Source: Acidobacteriota bacterium
GTDB lineage: Bacteria; Acidobacteriota; Terriglobia; Acidiferrales; UBA7541
Assembly: GCA_013289665.1 (NCBI GenBank)
Contig: JABCZN010000001.1
Coordinates: 248,001-312,000 of the forward strand
Length of the DNA: 64,000 nucleotides
Reading direction: 5' to 3'
Numbering within the stretch: the stretch's first letter is position 1; each line of letters opens with the position of its first letter. The position numbers and the translations under genes are program-made. Positions 16,853-25,354 of this stretch are shown here, one piece after another. The notes below the pieces were generated by a model, which did no database searches, was not told the origin of the DNA, and saw only the letters and a list, made by a program, of their open reading frames with translations.

Positions 16853-17169
16853 CTCTCATCGCCCCGTAGAGCAGCGGTGAGTCCGCGAGCCCTGCGGTCT
16901 TTTCTAGCGCTAGCGTCTGTATTCTCGGGCCGCTATTCTTTTTCCCGGGTGCCCGACCCGCTTGCCCCAAGCGAAGTTCCCCGGACTGTGCTCTTGGCTC
17001 TGTTTTTCTCTTATTCTGTCATCCCGACCGGAGCGGCCGGCCTTTTCTGTCGCGCCGTCCGCGGCGCGCGCAGTTTTCGTCCAATCATCACAATCGCAAC
17101 GCGAAGAGACCACCTCGCCCCTCTTCGCTTCCTGTTATCTGTTCACTGCTACCTGTTCTCTTTCACTTC
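16853..17169. other. gap with repeat-like text, no gene
   Basis: No coding frame is believable here. The stretch holds a TGTCATCCCGACCGGAGCGG motif with a following CGTCCGCGGCGCGCG palindrome, and CTGTTATCTGTTCACTGC tracts that echo those near 1970 and 15105. These look like dispersed intergenic repeats. Confidence 0.5.
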
Positions 17170-17610
17170 TCAAACCCCCGGCGCCTTCTCCTCCAACTCA
17201 TCCGCCACATCCCTCAGCACTCGCGCCGGCACGCTCACATGCACCACATCCCCATCCCCGCTAACCGCATCAATCCGCAATTTCCCCTCCACCATCGCCA
17301 CCCGCACATGATCCCGAGCATCCGTCACATCCACCAGCTCCATGTTCGGATACTTCTCCAACTCTTTAGCCACTTCGCGCAAAGCGGGGAGAAATGGCCT
17401 CACCTGTTCCGTCGTGTGATTCAGCTGGTCTTTCGGCACAAAATGCATCCCCACGGCTACCGCCGTCGCAGGGAGCCAGAAATGCACATGCCCGCCGCCC
17501 TCGCGATGTTCGTCCAAATCCACGCGGATCACTCCCTCATGAAACACATAGACGCCAGCCATCGCCATAGTTGCTCCCAAACCCAACGCCACCTTAGCCA
17601 GTATCAGCAT
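17170..17610 (-). CDS. membrane-anchored protein of unknown function
   Basis: An N-terminal helix (LILAKVALGLGATMAMAGVYVF) is followed by a 115-residue soluble domain. The domain runs VHFWLPATAVAVGMHFVPKDQL, LREVAKELEKYPNMELVDVTDARDHVRVAMVEGKLRIDAV, VVHVSVPARVLRDVADELEEK. ELVDVTDARDHVRV matches ELVTVKDDQNTVRV in the gene just upstream, so the two are paralogous. GGAGGGG stands right before the ATG at 17610. The alternation of V-x-V-x-VP strands and helices resembles SHOCT/YvlB-like domains. Function unknown. Confidence 0.7.
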   Translation of the reverse strand: MLILAKVALGLGATMAMAGVYVFHEGVIRVDLDEHREGGGHVHFWLPATAVAVGMHFVPKDQLNHTTEQVRPFLPALREVAKELEKYPNMELVDVTDARDHVRVAMVEGKLRIDAVSGDGDVVHVSVPARVLRDVADELEEKAPGV

Positions 17611-17714
17611 GCTCCCCTCCAAATCAACCTAGCCGCCATCCGCCGCCGCGCGTGGCCGCAGCCCATCGCTTTACCCAGCCTATTTTCAATTCTCCAATTT
17701 CAATCTTCCATCTT

Positions 17715-18389
17715 TTAATCCGCCACGTTCTTCGAATCCACCCACACCCGCACGGTATTCTGGTCATCCTTCACTGTCACCAGTTCCATGTCCCCGTGCG
17801 CCGAAAGAGCCTTCAGCGCCGCCACGATGTCCAACTCGTCCTTCCCCGCCGAAAACAGCGCATCCACCACCTTCATCGGCACCTTGATCTCCACCTTCGA
17901 TTCATGCCCCGCCCGGGCCTTCGCACCCGGCTTCCCATCGCTCGCGGCGGCTTTCTTGCCCTCGGACCTGTCCGTCACATGGATGTACAAATACCCCGCG
18001 CTCTTCGCCACCCGCACATTGTTGTCGTTCCCCTGCACCGTCACGTACTCGCCGTCGCGCGAGCTCCGCACCGCATCCAGGATCGCCGGGATGTCCACAT
18101 CATTCGTATGCATCGAATCGATGTGCACCTTCCCGTCATGCAGATTGTTCTTGTTGATCGCCGGGATCACCTTCGCCGCCATCTCCACCGGCACATTCAC
18201 ACGCACCGTCTCCCCGTGGTCCTCTTTGCTCTCGACGCGCACGTGGATCCACTGTTCCGATCGGCCGCTCGAACTCGTTGTCGCCGTTTCTTGCGCAATT
18301 GCGCGCGTTGGCAAGAAGGCGGCCGCCGCCAAAACTCCCGCCAGAACCAATGTGGAACCAGTTACGAGGATTCCCCTGTAAGTCTGCAT
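17715..18389 (-). CDS. secreted two-domain paralogue of the downstream gene
   Basis: A signal peptide (GILVTGSTLVLAGVLAAAAFLPTRAIAQ) is followed by two copies of the same fold. Domain 1 (about 45-135) has WIHVRVES...VRVNVPVEMAAKVIPAI...YVTVQGNDNNVRVAKSAGYLYIHV. Domain 2 (about 160-220) has VEIKVPMKVVDALFSAG...MELVTVKDDQNTVRVWVDSK. A charged Lys/Gly linker separates them. AAGGAG precedes the ATG at 18389. It lies 104 bases upstream of its single-domain partner, probably in one operon. Function unknown. Confidence 0.72.
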   Translation of the reverse strand: MQTYRGILVTGSTLVLAGVLAAAAFLPTRAIAQETATTSSSGRSEQWIHVRVESKEDHGETVRVNVPVEMAAKVIPAINKNNLHDGKVHIDSMHTNDVDIPAILDAVRSSRDGEYVTVQGNDNNVRVAKSAGYLYIHVTDRSEGKKAAASDGKPGAKARAGHESKVEIKVPMKVVDALFSAGKDELDIVAALKALSAHGDMELVTVKDDQNTVRVWVDSKNVAD

Positions 18390-18410
18390 GGCACACTCCT
18401 TGCCTATCAA

Positions 18411-18757
18411 TACGCCAAGGCATGCTCAAAAGTTCCACCCTTATATTAAGAAGGGAATTACAGTCGCAAATAGCTACCGCGTGTGGGGCAATCAGGTGTT
18501 ACTGGAGCCACCGCCTGCATCTGCGCGCAGCTTTCTGAAGAGTGCTAAGCAACTGAAAAGGAAACCCTTGTGGAGCCGCTGTTCGGACGAAAGACCCTGC
18601 TGTCATCGCGGCCTGAGGCCGCGGCGATTGCGGCTCGGAGTGGAGAGACCTTGGCGATCAACGCGCCCCACTACAAACTCGGCGAAGCCGCCTCGCCCCC
18701 GGCTCCTCTTATCTGTTCGCCTTCCAAGTCCCCCCGCTGCCCCCAAACGCCATCCCC
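18411..18757. other. gap with a REP-like hairpin, no gene
   Basis: Between two minus-strand genes. CGCGGCC-TGA-GGCCGCG at 18607-18623 is a perfect hairpin; TTATCTGTTCGCC follows at about 18708. No coding frame is convincing. Confidence 0.5.
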
Positions 18758-19405
18758 CTACATGTGAAACGCCCAAAACCCCGGCCCCACCCTCATCGAA
18801 TGATGCCACGCCAGCGGAAACGCCCACCACACCAGTGCCCCCAAAACTGCCTGCCCCACCGCCAGCGGCAAAATATTCCGCTCCTGCGCGAACAGCCAGG
18901 ACATCGCCACCCCGCCCACCAGGGTCAGCGGCACCAGCACCGGATTTGGCCAGTGCAGCGCCGCGAACAGCACTCCGGCCAGCGACGCCGCCGGCCACGC
19001 CGTCTCAAAGTAGCCCAGCAACCGGTTGGTCAAAAAAGAATTCAGCGCCACCTGTTGCAGCAGACAAAACGCCAGATACCCCGCAAAGCGCCGCGGCTCG
19101 ATCAGATGCGCCGGCAATCGCTGCAGCATCCCCAAAAAAAGTCCCGCGCCGCAAACGGCCAGCGATGCAATCGCAAAAAAGGGAATCGCCCTCCGCGTCG
19201 CTGCCCATAAATTGTCCGCCCGCCATCCCAGTGTCTTCGGTGTATCGCGCCGTAGTATCCCGCTCAGTACCATCCACGCGGCTAAAATCCACCACGACCG
19301 CGGCGAAGCCGCCTGCCACTTCCAGATGTACATTGCCACTAACGCTGCGAATCCCAGCGCTTCCACCAGGTACCATGTCCGCCCCGCGCGCTCTTCCGCC
19401 ATCAA
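18758..19405 (-). CDS. catalytically degenerate CPBP-family membrane protein
   Basis: A 215-residue polytopic protein with the CPBP core but altered active-site residues. Where CPBP proteases have Glu-Glu-x-x-x-Arg, it has Gln117-Gln118-x-x-x-Asn122 (LLQQVALNSFLTNRLL). His151 in AALHWPN is kept, and the final helix has Gln185 (VGQAVLG) where the second His belongs. It is unlikely to be a protease and may be a membrane scaffold or binding protein. The start overlaps the upstream gene's stop by four bases. Confidence 0.75.
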   Translation of the reverse strand: MMAEERAGRTWYLVEALGFAALVAMYIWKWQAASPRSWWILAAWMVLSGILRRDTPKTLGWRADNLWAATRRAIPFFAIASLAVCGAGLFLGMLQRLPAHLIEPRRFAGYLAFCLLQQVALNSFLTNRLLGYFETAWPAASLAGVLFAALHWPNPVLVPLTLVGGVAMSWLFAQERNILPLAVGQAVLGALVWWAFPLAWHHSMRVGPGFWAFHM

Positions 19406-19758
19406 TTCTCCACTTCGTTCCCGTCGCTCTCATGCCGGACTTGTATCAGCCGCAACACGCTCATGAACAGTTGCTCGATCTCTCCCTCCGATGCCAGGTC
19501 CTTCCCCAGAAATTCCAATAGCTCAAAATCCGGGAATCCCCGGTTGGTGATCCGCCCTGGCAACTCCTCTCGCAGTCGCTTTGCCGGTACTGCCCCCGCC
19601 GCTCGAATCTCCTCAAACGCCACGCGGTGCAAGGTATCCTGAAACAGCGAACTGTCCAGCAAGTTGCAAAGCTCCACTCGCGTCGCCGCCCGAACCAGAT
19701 TCGAACAAAGCAGCCGCAATGCCTGCCGCTCCTGCCTCAACTCTTCATCCTTCTCCAT
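19402..19758 (-). CDS. hypothetical protein coupled to the degenerate CPBP gene
   Basis: 118 residues, largely helical and charged: MEKDEELRQERQALRLLCSNLVRAATRVELCNLLDSSLF, then TLHRVAFEEIRAAGAVPAKRLREELPGRITNRGFPDFELLEFLG. No signal peptide and no membrane helix. Four-base overlap with the CPBP-like gene implies coupled translation and a joint role. The frame is open far upstream into the NDH-2 gene on the other strand, but the ATG at 19758 is the last one before the conserved-looking body. Not recognised. Confidence 0.6.
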   Translation of the reverse strand: MEKDEELRQERQALRLLCSNLVRAATRVELCNLLDSSLFQDTLHRVAFEEIRAAGAVPAKRLREELPGRITNRGFPDFELLEFLGKDLASEGEIEQLFMSVLRLIQVRHESDGNEVEN

Positions 19759-19773
19759 GTTCTCCGTGCCTTT

Positions 19774-19798
19774 GTAGCGGCCGCCTTCCCGGCCGGGG
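19774..19798. repeat. REP-like hairpin
   Basis: GTAGCGGCCGCC-TTCC-CGGCCGGGG, followed on the + strand by a long pyrimidine tract. Confidence 0.55.
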
Positions 19799-19986
19799 TT
19801 TTTCTTTCTTTCTTCTGCGCCTTTTCCCGGTCCCCTCTGTTTCCTTTGTGTTACATCCTTCCACTCATTTTGAGCCCTCCAACATCTAAACCTCAGAGCC
19901 TCGCAACTATGTTCTACTAAGATAATGGTATCAACGGGGCCTGCCGAACATCTAAGTCTCAACCCATCAAAGGAGCAACTCCCTCC

Positions 19987-21300
19987 ATGCCCAATCTTCA
20001 CCGCGTCCTCATCCTGGGTGGAGGTTTCGCGGGCCTTGTCGCCGCACAAACTCTCAAGCGCGCCGACGTCGAAATCACGCTCCTCGACAAGCGCAATTTC
20101 CACCTCTTTCAGCCTCTCCTTTACCAGGTCGCTACCGGTTCGCTCTCCCCTGCGGAAATTGCCGCCCCCATCCGCGCCGTCCTGAGCCGCCAGAAAAATG
20201 TCGAAGTTCTCCTCGGCGAGGCCGTGGACATCGACCCCGACAAGAAAAACATTATCCTCGACGACGGCGGTGTTTTTCCCTACGACACGCTCATCATCGC
20301 CACCGGCTCGCAAACCTCTTACTACGGCAATGATCAGTGGCGCGAAAACGCTCCCAGCCTCAAATCCATCGAAGAAGCCACCAGGATGCGCCACAAGCTT
20401 CTCTACGCATTCGAACGTGCTGAGCGCGCCGACACCGAAGCCGAAGAACGTGCCTGGCTTACCTTTGTGATCGTCGGCGCCGGCGCCACCGGCCTCGAGC
20501 TCGCCGGCGCCCTCGCCGAAATCGCCCACCATACCCTGAAGCGCGACTTCCGCCGCATTCGTCCGCAAGAAGCCCGCATCATTCTTATGGAGGGCGGCCC
20601 GCGCGTGCTTGCTCCCTATCCCGAAGATCTTTCCGCCAAAGCGGAAAAGTTAGTCAAGCGCCTCGGCGTCGAAATCATGCTCGGAGCCTTCGTCACCAAC
20701 ATTGATGCGGACGGCGTCAGCTACAAACACGGCGAAACCTCCGGCACCGTCCCCGCGCGCACCGTCTTCTGGGCTGGCGGCGTCACGACTACTCCCTTCG
20801 GCCGCAAAGTTGCGGAGCGCCTCAACGCCCAAACCGATCGCTCCGGCCGCTTCAAAGTAGATCCCGATCTAGCCCTTCCCAATCGCCCGGAAATTTTCGT
20901 TCTGGGCGATCTGGCTTGTACCTCTGACGCAAAAGGGAATCCACTCCCGGGTGTGGCCCAGGTTGCCATCCAGGGCGGCCGTTACGCCGCCAATCTTATC
21001 AAGGCGCGGCTTGCTGGCCGCACGTTGCCGCCGTTCAAGTATTTCGACAAAGGAGACATGGCCGTCATCGGCCGCGCCGCCGCCGTCGCCGACGTTTTCG
21101 GCGTCCACGTCTCAGGCTTTATCGCCTGGTGTATCTGGCTGTTCATCCACCTCATTTACATCGTCGAATTTCAAAGTCGCATCATCGTCCTGATCCAATG
21201 GGGCTTCCTCTATCTCACCTTCAGCCGCACGGCCCGCCTAATCACCGGCGAACTCTCCTCCGACACACCCGTTCCCCAGTCCCGCTCCAAAGCGTCCTAG
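19987..21300 (+). CDS. ndh: type II NADH dehydrogenase (NDH-2)
   Basis: A 437-residue FAD enzyme that passes electrons from NADH to quinone without pumping protons. It has the N-terminal FAD site VLILGGGFAGLVAA, the second dinucleotide site FVIVGAGATGLELAGAL for NADH, and IFVLGDLA for FAD. The quinone region VAQVAIQGG and the C-terminal amphipathic and membrane segment (GFIAWCIWLFIHLIYIVEF...WGFLYLTF) dock it on the membrane. AAAGGAG is present about 14 bases before the ATG. Monocistronic. Confidence 0.93.
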   Translation: MPNLHRVLILGGGFAGLVAAQTLKRADVEITLLDKRNFHLFQPLLYQVATGSLSPAEIAAPIRAVLSRQKNVEVLLGEAVDIDPDKKNIILDDGGVFPYDTLIIATGSQTSYYGNDQWRENAPSLKSIEEATRMRHKLLYAFERAERADTEAEERAWLTFVIVGAGATGLELAGALAEIAHHTLKRDFRRIRPQEARIILMEGGPRVLAPYPEDLSAKAEKLVKRLGVEIMLGAFVTNIDADGVSYKHGETSGTVPARTVFWAGGVTTTPFGRKVAERLNAQTDRSGRFKVDPDLALPNRPEIFVLGDLACTSDAKGNPLPGVAQVAIQGGRYAANLIKARLAGRTLPPFKYFDKGDMAVIGRAAAVADVFGVHVSGFIAWCIWLFIHLIYIVEFQSRIIVLIQWGFLYLTFSRTARLITGELSSDTPVPQSRSKAS

Positions 21301-21303
21301 TCT

Positions 21304-21333
21304 GTAGGGGAGGGGCGCGCCCCTCTCTCTTGG
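21304..21333. repeat. REP-like hairpin
   Basis: GTAGG followed by GAGGGGCGCGCCCCTC, a perfect 16-base palindrome, and then CTCTTGGG. It starts three bases after the ndh stop. Confidence 0.7.
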
Positions 21334-21494
21334 GATACACTTTTCTGCCTTTTTGGGTGGCTCTTTCTTTCTGCCATGGCCGGGTGCCCCTCCAACCTTA
21401 AATTCTCCGCCCACTTCACTCGGTCAGGTTCCCAGTCCGCAACCTCCCCGCGCATCAAACCTCGCGCGACAGTTTCCGTTGCTACTCTAACCCC

Positions 21495-22064
21495 ATGCCA
21501 TTCTCTCTCCCCGCCACCCAACCCTGGGATCATGTCTCCCGCTACGCCGGCATCTCCTGGCTCCTCGCCTATTCTCTCTTCCTTCTCCACGCCCTCCGCG
21601 ACACCTCCGGCTTTCTCTTTCCCGATTTCGTCAATCTCATGATCCACGAGGCCGGCCATCTGTTTTTCTCTTGGGGTGGCAACACCCTTATGATCCTCGG
21701 CGGGACCCTGGGCGAACTTCTCGTTCCGCTCCTCTGCGGCCTGTACTTCTATTTCCACGGGCAAACCTACGGGTTCACCTTCTCTGCCTTCTGGTTCTTC
21801 GAAAACTTTCTCTACATCGGAACCTACATGAAAGACGCTCGCGCCGGCGCCCTTCCACTCATCAACGGCGACATCGGTGATTGGACCATCCTGTTCGGCG
21901 AGTGGAGCCTTCTCCCCTCCGATCTAAAAATCGGCCAGTTCGTTCGCGCTCTCGGCTGGCTCGGCATGTGCGCGACCCTCGCCTGGCTCGCGCTCCGCAC
22001 CTATCGCGACTCCCTACCCACCCTCCGCCCCTTCGGAGTTTCCAACTATCCAAAAGGGAACTAA
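21495..22064 (+). CDS. integral membrane protein with an HEAGH zinc-protease-like motif
   Basis: A 189-residue protein with about four to five helices. The second contains FVNLMIHEAGHLFFSWGGN, an HExxH zinc motif within a hydrophobic helix as in M50 (site-2) proteases. A later GDIGDWTILFGEW could give the third metal ligand Asp, but the usual NxxPxxxLDG is absent. It may be a membrane metalloprotease or a relic of one. TACTCT lies six bases before the ATG, so the leader would be very short. Confidence 0.7.
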   Translation: MPFSLPATQPWDHVSRYAGISWLLAYSLFLLHALRDTSGFLFPDFVNLMIHEAGHLFFSWGGNTLMILGGTLGELLVPLLCGLYFYFHGQTYGFTFSAFWFFENFLYIGTYMKDARAGALPLINGDIGDWTILFGEWSLLPSDLKIGQFVRALGWLGMCATLAWLALRTYRDSLPTLRPFGVSNYPKGN

Positions 22065-22237
22065 TCCGGGTGCCACGCCGGTTTTGCGTGTGGGATTTTT
22101 TCCTCACGCCTTCGCGCCGTTCTGCCGCTGCGCTAATTGTTAATCCTCCCCCCAACCGAGCCATTTCTCTCCCCTCGCGCATCCAATAAGCGCGATTCGT
22201 TCGCGCAACCGGACGCGCCTTCACCACGTCTCCCATC

Positions 22238-25117
22238 GTGTCCCGGAATTCTTGCTGTCCAGGCGGTCCGGCAGCTACAGTTGAATTGCCGCCAACACTG
22301 AGGCTGGTTAAAGTGAAAAACATCGAGGTACAGGAAAGGTTGTCCGAATCACCACAACACGGAACGCAGCAGTCGCTCCTGGCGCGCCAGGAAGCCCTTT
22401 TCCGCGTCTCCCAAGCCATCAGTGTCTATCGCAACCCGAAGGAATTATTCCGCGTTCTCGCCCAGGAGCTTCGCCAGGTAGTGGAATTCGATTTCGTCGC
22501 CATTTATCTCTACGACCCGGCCACAAATAAAATCGAAAATCCCTTGCTCGAAATCATGCAAGGCCCCGCTTTCCAAATCCCCCCGGACTTCCGCGCTGAG
22601 GAAACTCTCACCTGGTGGGTCTACAATCACCAGGAGCCGGTCCTGATCTGTTCCCCGCAGACCGAATCCCGCTTCCCTCGCATGATGAAGCACTATGAGG
22701 AGTCTGGCCTGCAGTCCACTTGTGTTCTCCCCCTCACCACCGCGTACCGCCGCCTCGGCAGCCTCGGCTTTGGTGCCCGCCATCCCAATGCCTACTCTTC
22801 CGATGAAATGCGCTACCTTTCTCTGGTTGCCGACCAAGTCGCTCTCGCCGTTGACAACGCTCTCCGCGACGAAGAGCAACGCACCGGTGAACTCTTCCTC
22901 GAAGAGGGTCAAAAGCTCAGCCACACCGGCAGTTGGATGTGGAACCTGATTACCGGCGAGATCAAATGGTCGCGCGAACATTTCCTCATTCTCGGCACTG
23001 ATCCCGACAACGATAAACCTGGCGAGTCTCTCTTCTGGAGCAGAGTTCATCCCGATGACCAGTCCTCGCTCAAAAACCTCATCGACCAGGCCGTTCACGA
23101 TAAGCGCGAATTCGAGCAGGAGTTCCGCCTCGTTCTTCCCGACGGTATGCTCAGGCACGTCTCTGGCATCGGCCGCCCTGTCCTCGACGATGCCGGTAAT
23201 CTCATCGCGTACATCGGAACGACGATTGATATCACCCCGCGCAAGCAGGTCGAAGAGGAACTCCGCAAGCAAAAAGCACATTTTGAAAAGCTCTTCGAAC
23301 TTGCTCCCGAAGCCATCGTTCTCCGCGATTTCGAAAACCGCATCTTGCGCGTCAATCGGGAATTCACGAACCTCTATGGGTTCACTCCCAAAGAAGCGCT
23401 CGGCCGCAATATCACCGATCTGATCGTCCCCGAAGGCCAGTGGGAAGAGTCGGAGAAATTGCGCGAAGCGCTCCAGCGCGGTGAGCGCGTGGATGCCGAA
23501 TTAACCCGCAAAAGAAAAGACGGCTCTCGCCTCATCGTGTCCTTCACGGCCGCTCCCGTGAAGGTCGAAGGAAACACCCCCGAAATCTACGGCATCTACC
23601 GCGACATCACCGAACGCAAACGCGCCGAGGAGGCGCTCAAGCGCAGCGAAGCCTACCTCTCCGAGGGCCAGCGGCTCAGCCACACCGGAAGCTGGGCACG
23701 TTGCGTCACGTCCGGCGAAGTCTACTTCAGCCAGGAAAGTTGCCGCATTTTTGGCTTCGATCCGAATACCAAGGTCACCCTCGACATGATTCTAGGCCGC
23801 GTTCATCCCGATGAACGTCCCACCGTTCAGGAAACCATTCAGAAGTCCATCCACGACTCCAGCGACTTCGAATTGAATTACCGCATCATTCTCGACGATG
23901 GTTCCATTCGCCACCTCCACGTACTCGGCCATCCGGTCAGAAAATCCGACGGCCAGGTCACCGAATTCATCGGCACGCATGTGGATGTCACGGAGCAGCG
24001 CCTCGCGCGCAAAGCCCTCGAAGACGCTCTCGTTGAAATCAACACCCTCAAAGAACAGCTCTTCCAGGAAAATGTCGCTCTGCGCCAGGAAATCGACGAA
24101 ACCTCCATGTTCGACGAGATCGTCGGCAAAAGTAGCGCCTTGCAGAAACTTCTCAAGGAACTCGAAACCGTCGGCCCCACCGACTCCACCGTTCTCATCC
24201 ACGGTGAAACCGGCACCGGCAAAGAACTGATCGCCCGCGCCATCCACAACCTCAGCTCTCGCAATTCCAACGCTTTTGTCAAAGTGAATTGCGCCGCCAT
24301 CCCCACCGGCCTGCTCGAAAGCGAACTCTTCGGACACGAACGCGGCGCCTTCACCGGCGCCATTGCCCAGCGCATCGGCCGCTTCGAACTCGCCCACCAT
24401 GGCACCGTCTTCCTCGACGAGATCGGCGAAATCCCCCTCGAACTCCAGCCCAAGCTCCTTCGCGTTCTCCAGGAGCGCGAATTCGAGCGCCTCGGCAGTT
24501 CCCGCATGCTCAAAACCGACGCCCGCCTGATCGCCGCCACCAATCGCGATCTCTCCGAACTCGTCGCCGAGCACAAATTCCGCTCCGACCTGTTTTACCG
24601 CTTGAACGTTTTCCCCATCCGTGTCCCCGCCCTCCGCGAACGGCCCGAAGACGTTCCCCTGCTCGTTCGCCACTTCGCCGAAATTTTCAGCCGTCGCATG
24701 GGCAAGCTCATTCAAACCATTCCCGCCGGCACCATGAGCGCCCTCATGAGCTACGACTGGCCCGGCAACGTCCGCGAGCTGCAGAACGTCATCGAGCGCG
24801 CCGTCATCCTCTCCTCGCGCGGCGTTCTCAGTATTTCTCCCTCCGAACTCAGATCTACCTCCGGCGTGATCCCGCCAGGCACGGAAATCACTCCCGCTGC
24901 CGTTCGCCCCAAACGAGCGCGCTCCACCGTGCCCGCTCTCACGCGCGAGCAAATCGAACAAGCTCTCCGCGAATCCGGTGGACGGGTCGGTGGCGCCGAC
25001 GGAGCCGCGGCCCGCCTCGGCCTGAAACGCACCACCCTGATCGCCCAAATGAAGCGTCTCCAGATGAACGCCGCAAGTGTCACTCCCTTGACGATTGACA
25101 CTGTCAAACCTCTATGA
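22238..25117 (+). CDS. sigma-54-dependent activator with GAF and three PAS domains
   Basis: A 959-residue bacterial enhancer-binding protein. Order: GAF (about 50-210), PAS (225-335), PAS (345-460) and PAS (480-595), each with a PAC tail, a coiled linker (EINTLKEQLFQENVALRQEI), and AAA+ (about 635-870). The AAA+ part has Walker A GETGTGKE, the sigma-54 contact loop GAFTGA, Walker B VFLDEIGE and YDWPGNVREL. A Fis-type helix-turn-helix ends it (GGADGAAARLGLKRTTLIAQMKR). It senses a small molecule or redox state rather than being phosphorylated. The GTG at 22238 is the longest start; a GTG at 22313 is also likely. A sigma-54 promoter lies just downstream. Confidence 0.93.
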   Translation: MSRNSCCPGGPAATVELPPTLRLVKVKNIEVQERLSESPQHGTQQSLLARQEALFRVSQAISVYRNPKELFRVLAQELRQVVEFDFVAIYLYDPATNKIENPLLEIMQGPAFQIPPDFRAEETLTWWVYNHQEPVLICSPQTESRFPRMMKHYEESGLQSTCVLPLTTAYRRLGSLGFGARHPNAYSSDEMRYLSLVADQVALAVDNALRDEEQRTGELFLEEGQKLSHTGSWMWNLITGEIKWSREHFLILGTDPDNDKPGESLFWSRVHPDDQSSLKNLIDQAVHDKREFEQEFRLVLPDGMLRHVSGIGRPVLDDAGNLIAYIGTTIDITPRKQVEEELRKQKAHFEKLFELAPEAIVLRDFENRILRVNREFTNLYGFTPKEALGRNITDLIVPEGQWEESEKLREALQRGERVDAELTRKRKDGSRLIVSFTAAPVKVEGNTPEIYGIYRDITERKRAEEALKRSEAYLSEGQRLSHTGSWARCVTSGEVYFSQESCRIFGFDPNTKVTLDMILGRVHPDERPTVQETIQKSIHDSSDFELNYRIILDDGSIRHLHVLGHPVRKSDGQVTEFIGTHVDVTEQRLARKALEDALVEINTLKEQLFQENVALRQEIDETSMFDEIVGKSSALQKLLKELETVGPTDSTVLIHGETGTGKELIARAIHNLSSRNSNAFVKVNCAAIPTGLLESELFGHERGAFTGAIAQRIGRFELAHHGTVFLDEIGEIPLELQPKLLRVLQEREFERLGSSRMLKTDARLIAATNRDLSELVAEHKFRSDLFYRLNVFPIRVPALRERPEDVPLLVRHFAEIFSRRMGKLIQTIPAGTMSALMSYDWPGNVRELQNVIERAVILSSRGVLSISPSELRSTSGVIPPGTEITPAAVRPKRARSTVPALTREQIEQALRESGGRVGGADGAAARLGLKRTTLIAQMKRLQMNAASVTPLTIDTVKPL

Positions 25118-25128
25118 CACCGTGACAC
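25077..25128. promoter_or_regulatory. putative enhancer (UAS) for the sigma-54 activator
   Basis: Five TGTCA/TGACA half-sites lie in 52 bases. These are GTGTCA at 25077, the perfect palindrome TTGACACTGTCAA at 25095-25107, and TGACAC at 25115 and 25123. The cluster overlaps the end of the activator gene and lies 83 bases or more before the -24/-12 promoter at 25210, the right range for an enhancer contacted by DNA looping. Confidence 0.5.
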
Positions 25129-25209
25129 GCCCCCACTCTCATTACCTCGCCGTTCTCTGAAACTCCTTCCCCTCAATCACTTCCGCATCTTTCCGCCTTC
25201 CTCATTGTT

Positions 25210-25224
25210 TGGCCCATCCCTTGC
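25210..25224 (+). promoter_or_regulatory. sigma-54 (-24/-12) promoter
   Basis: TGGC-CCA-TCCC-TTGC matches the TGGCACG-N4-TTGC consensus, with GG and GC at the exact spacing, followed by a T-run. Transcription would start near 25236, 119 bases before the YceI-like gene. An activator with an intact GAFTGA loop is encoded directly upstream. Confidence 0.65.
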
Positions 25225-25354
25225 CTTTTTTATCCGCGAATGATCCGCCGACCGGTTGACAACAAGTCCGGTGGCGTTCGATTCGCTCCAAGGAATTGAC
25301 AGCCGCGCAGCTCGCTAAACGAAATTTAAAGCAGGAAGAAAGAAGACAGATTCC

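Noticed and set aside
19759..20568. Upstream extension of the 19402 gene on the - strand into ndh
   Set aside because: It lies opposite the conserved ndh start; only the last 118 codons read like a real protein.
23792..25048. 418-codon open frame opposite the sigma-54 activator
   Set aside because: Shadow of the AAA+ and PAS coding sequence, low-complexity Gly/Ala/Glu translation.
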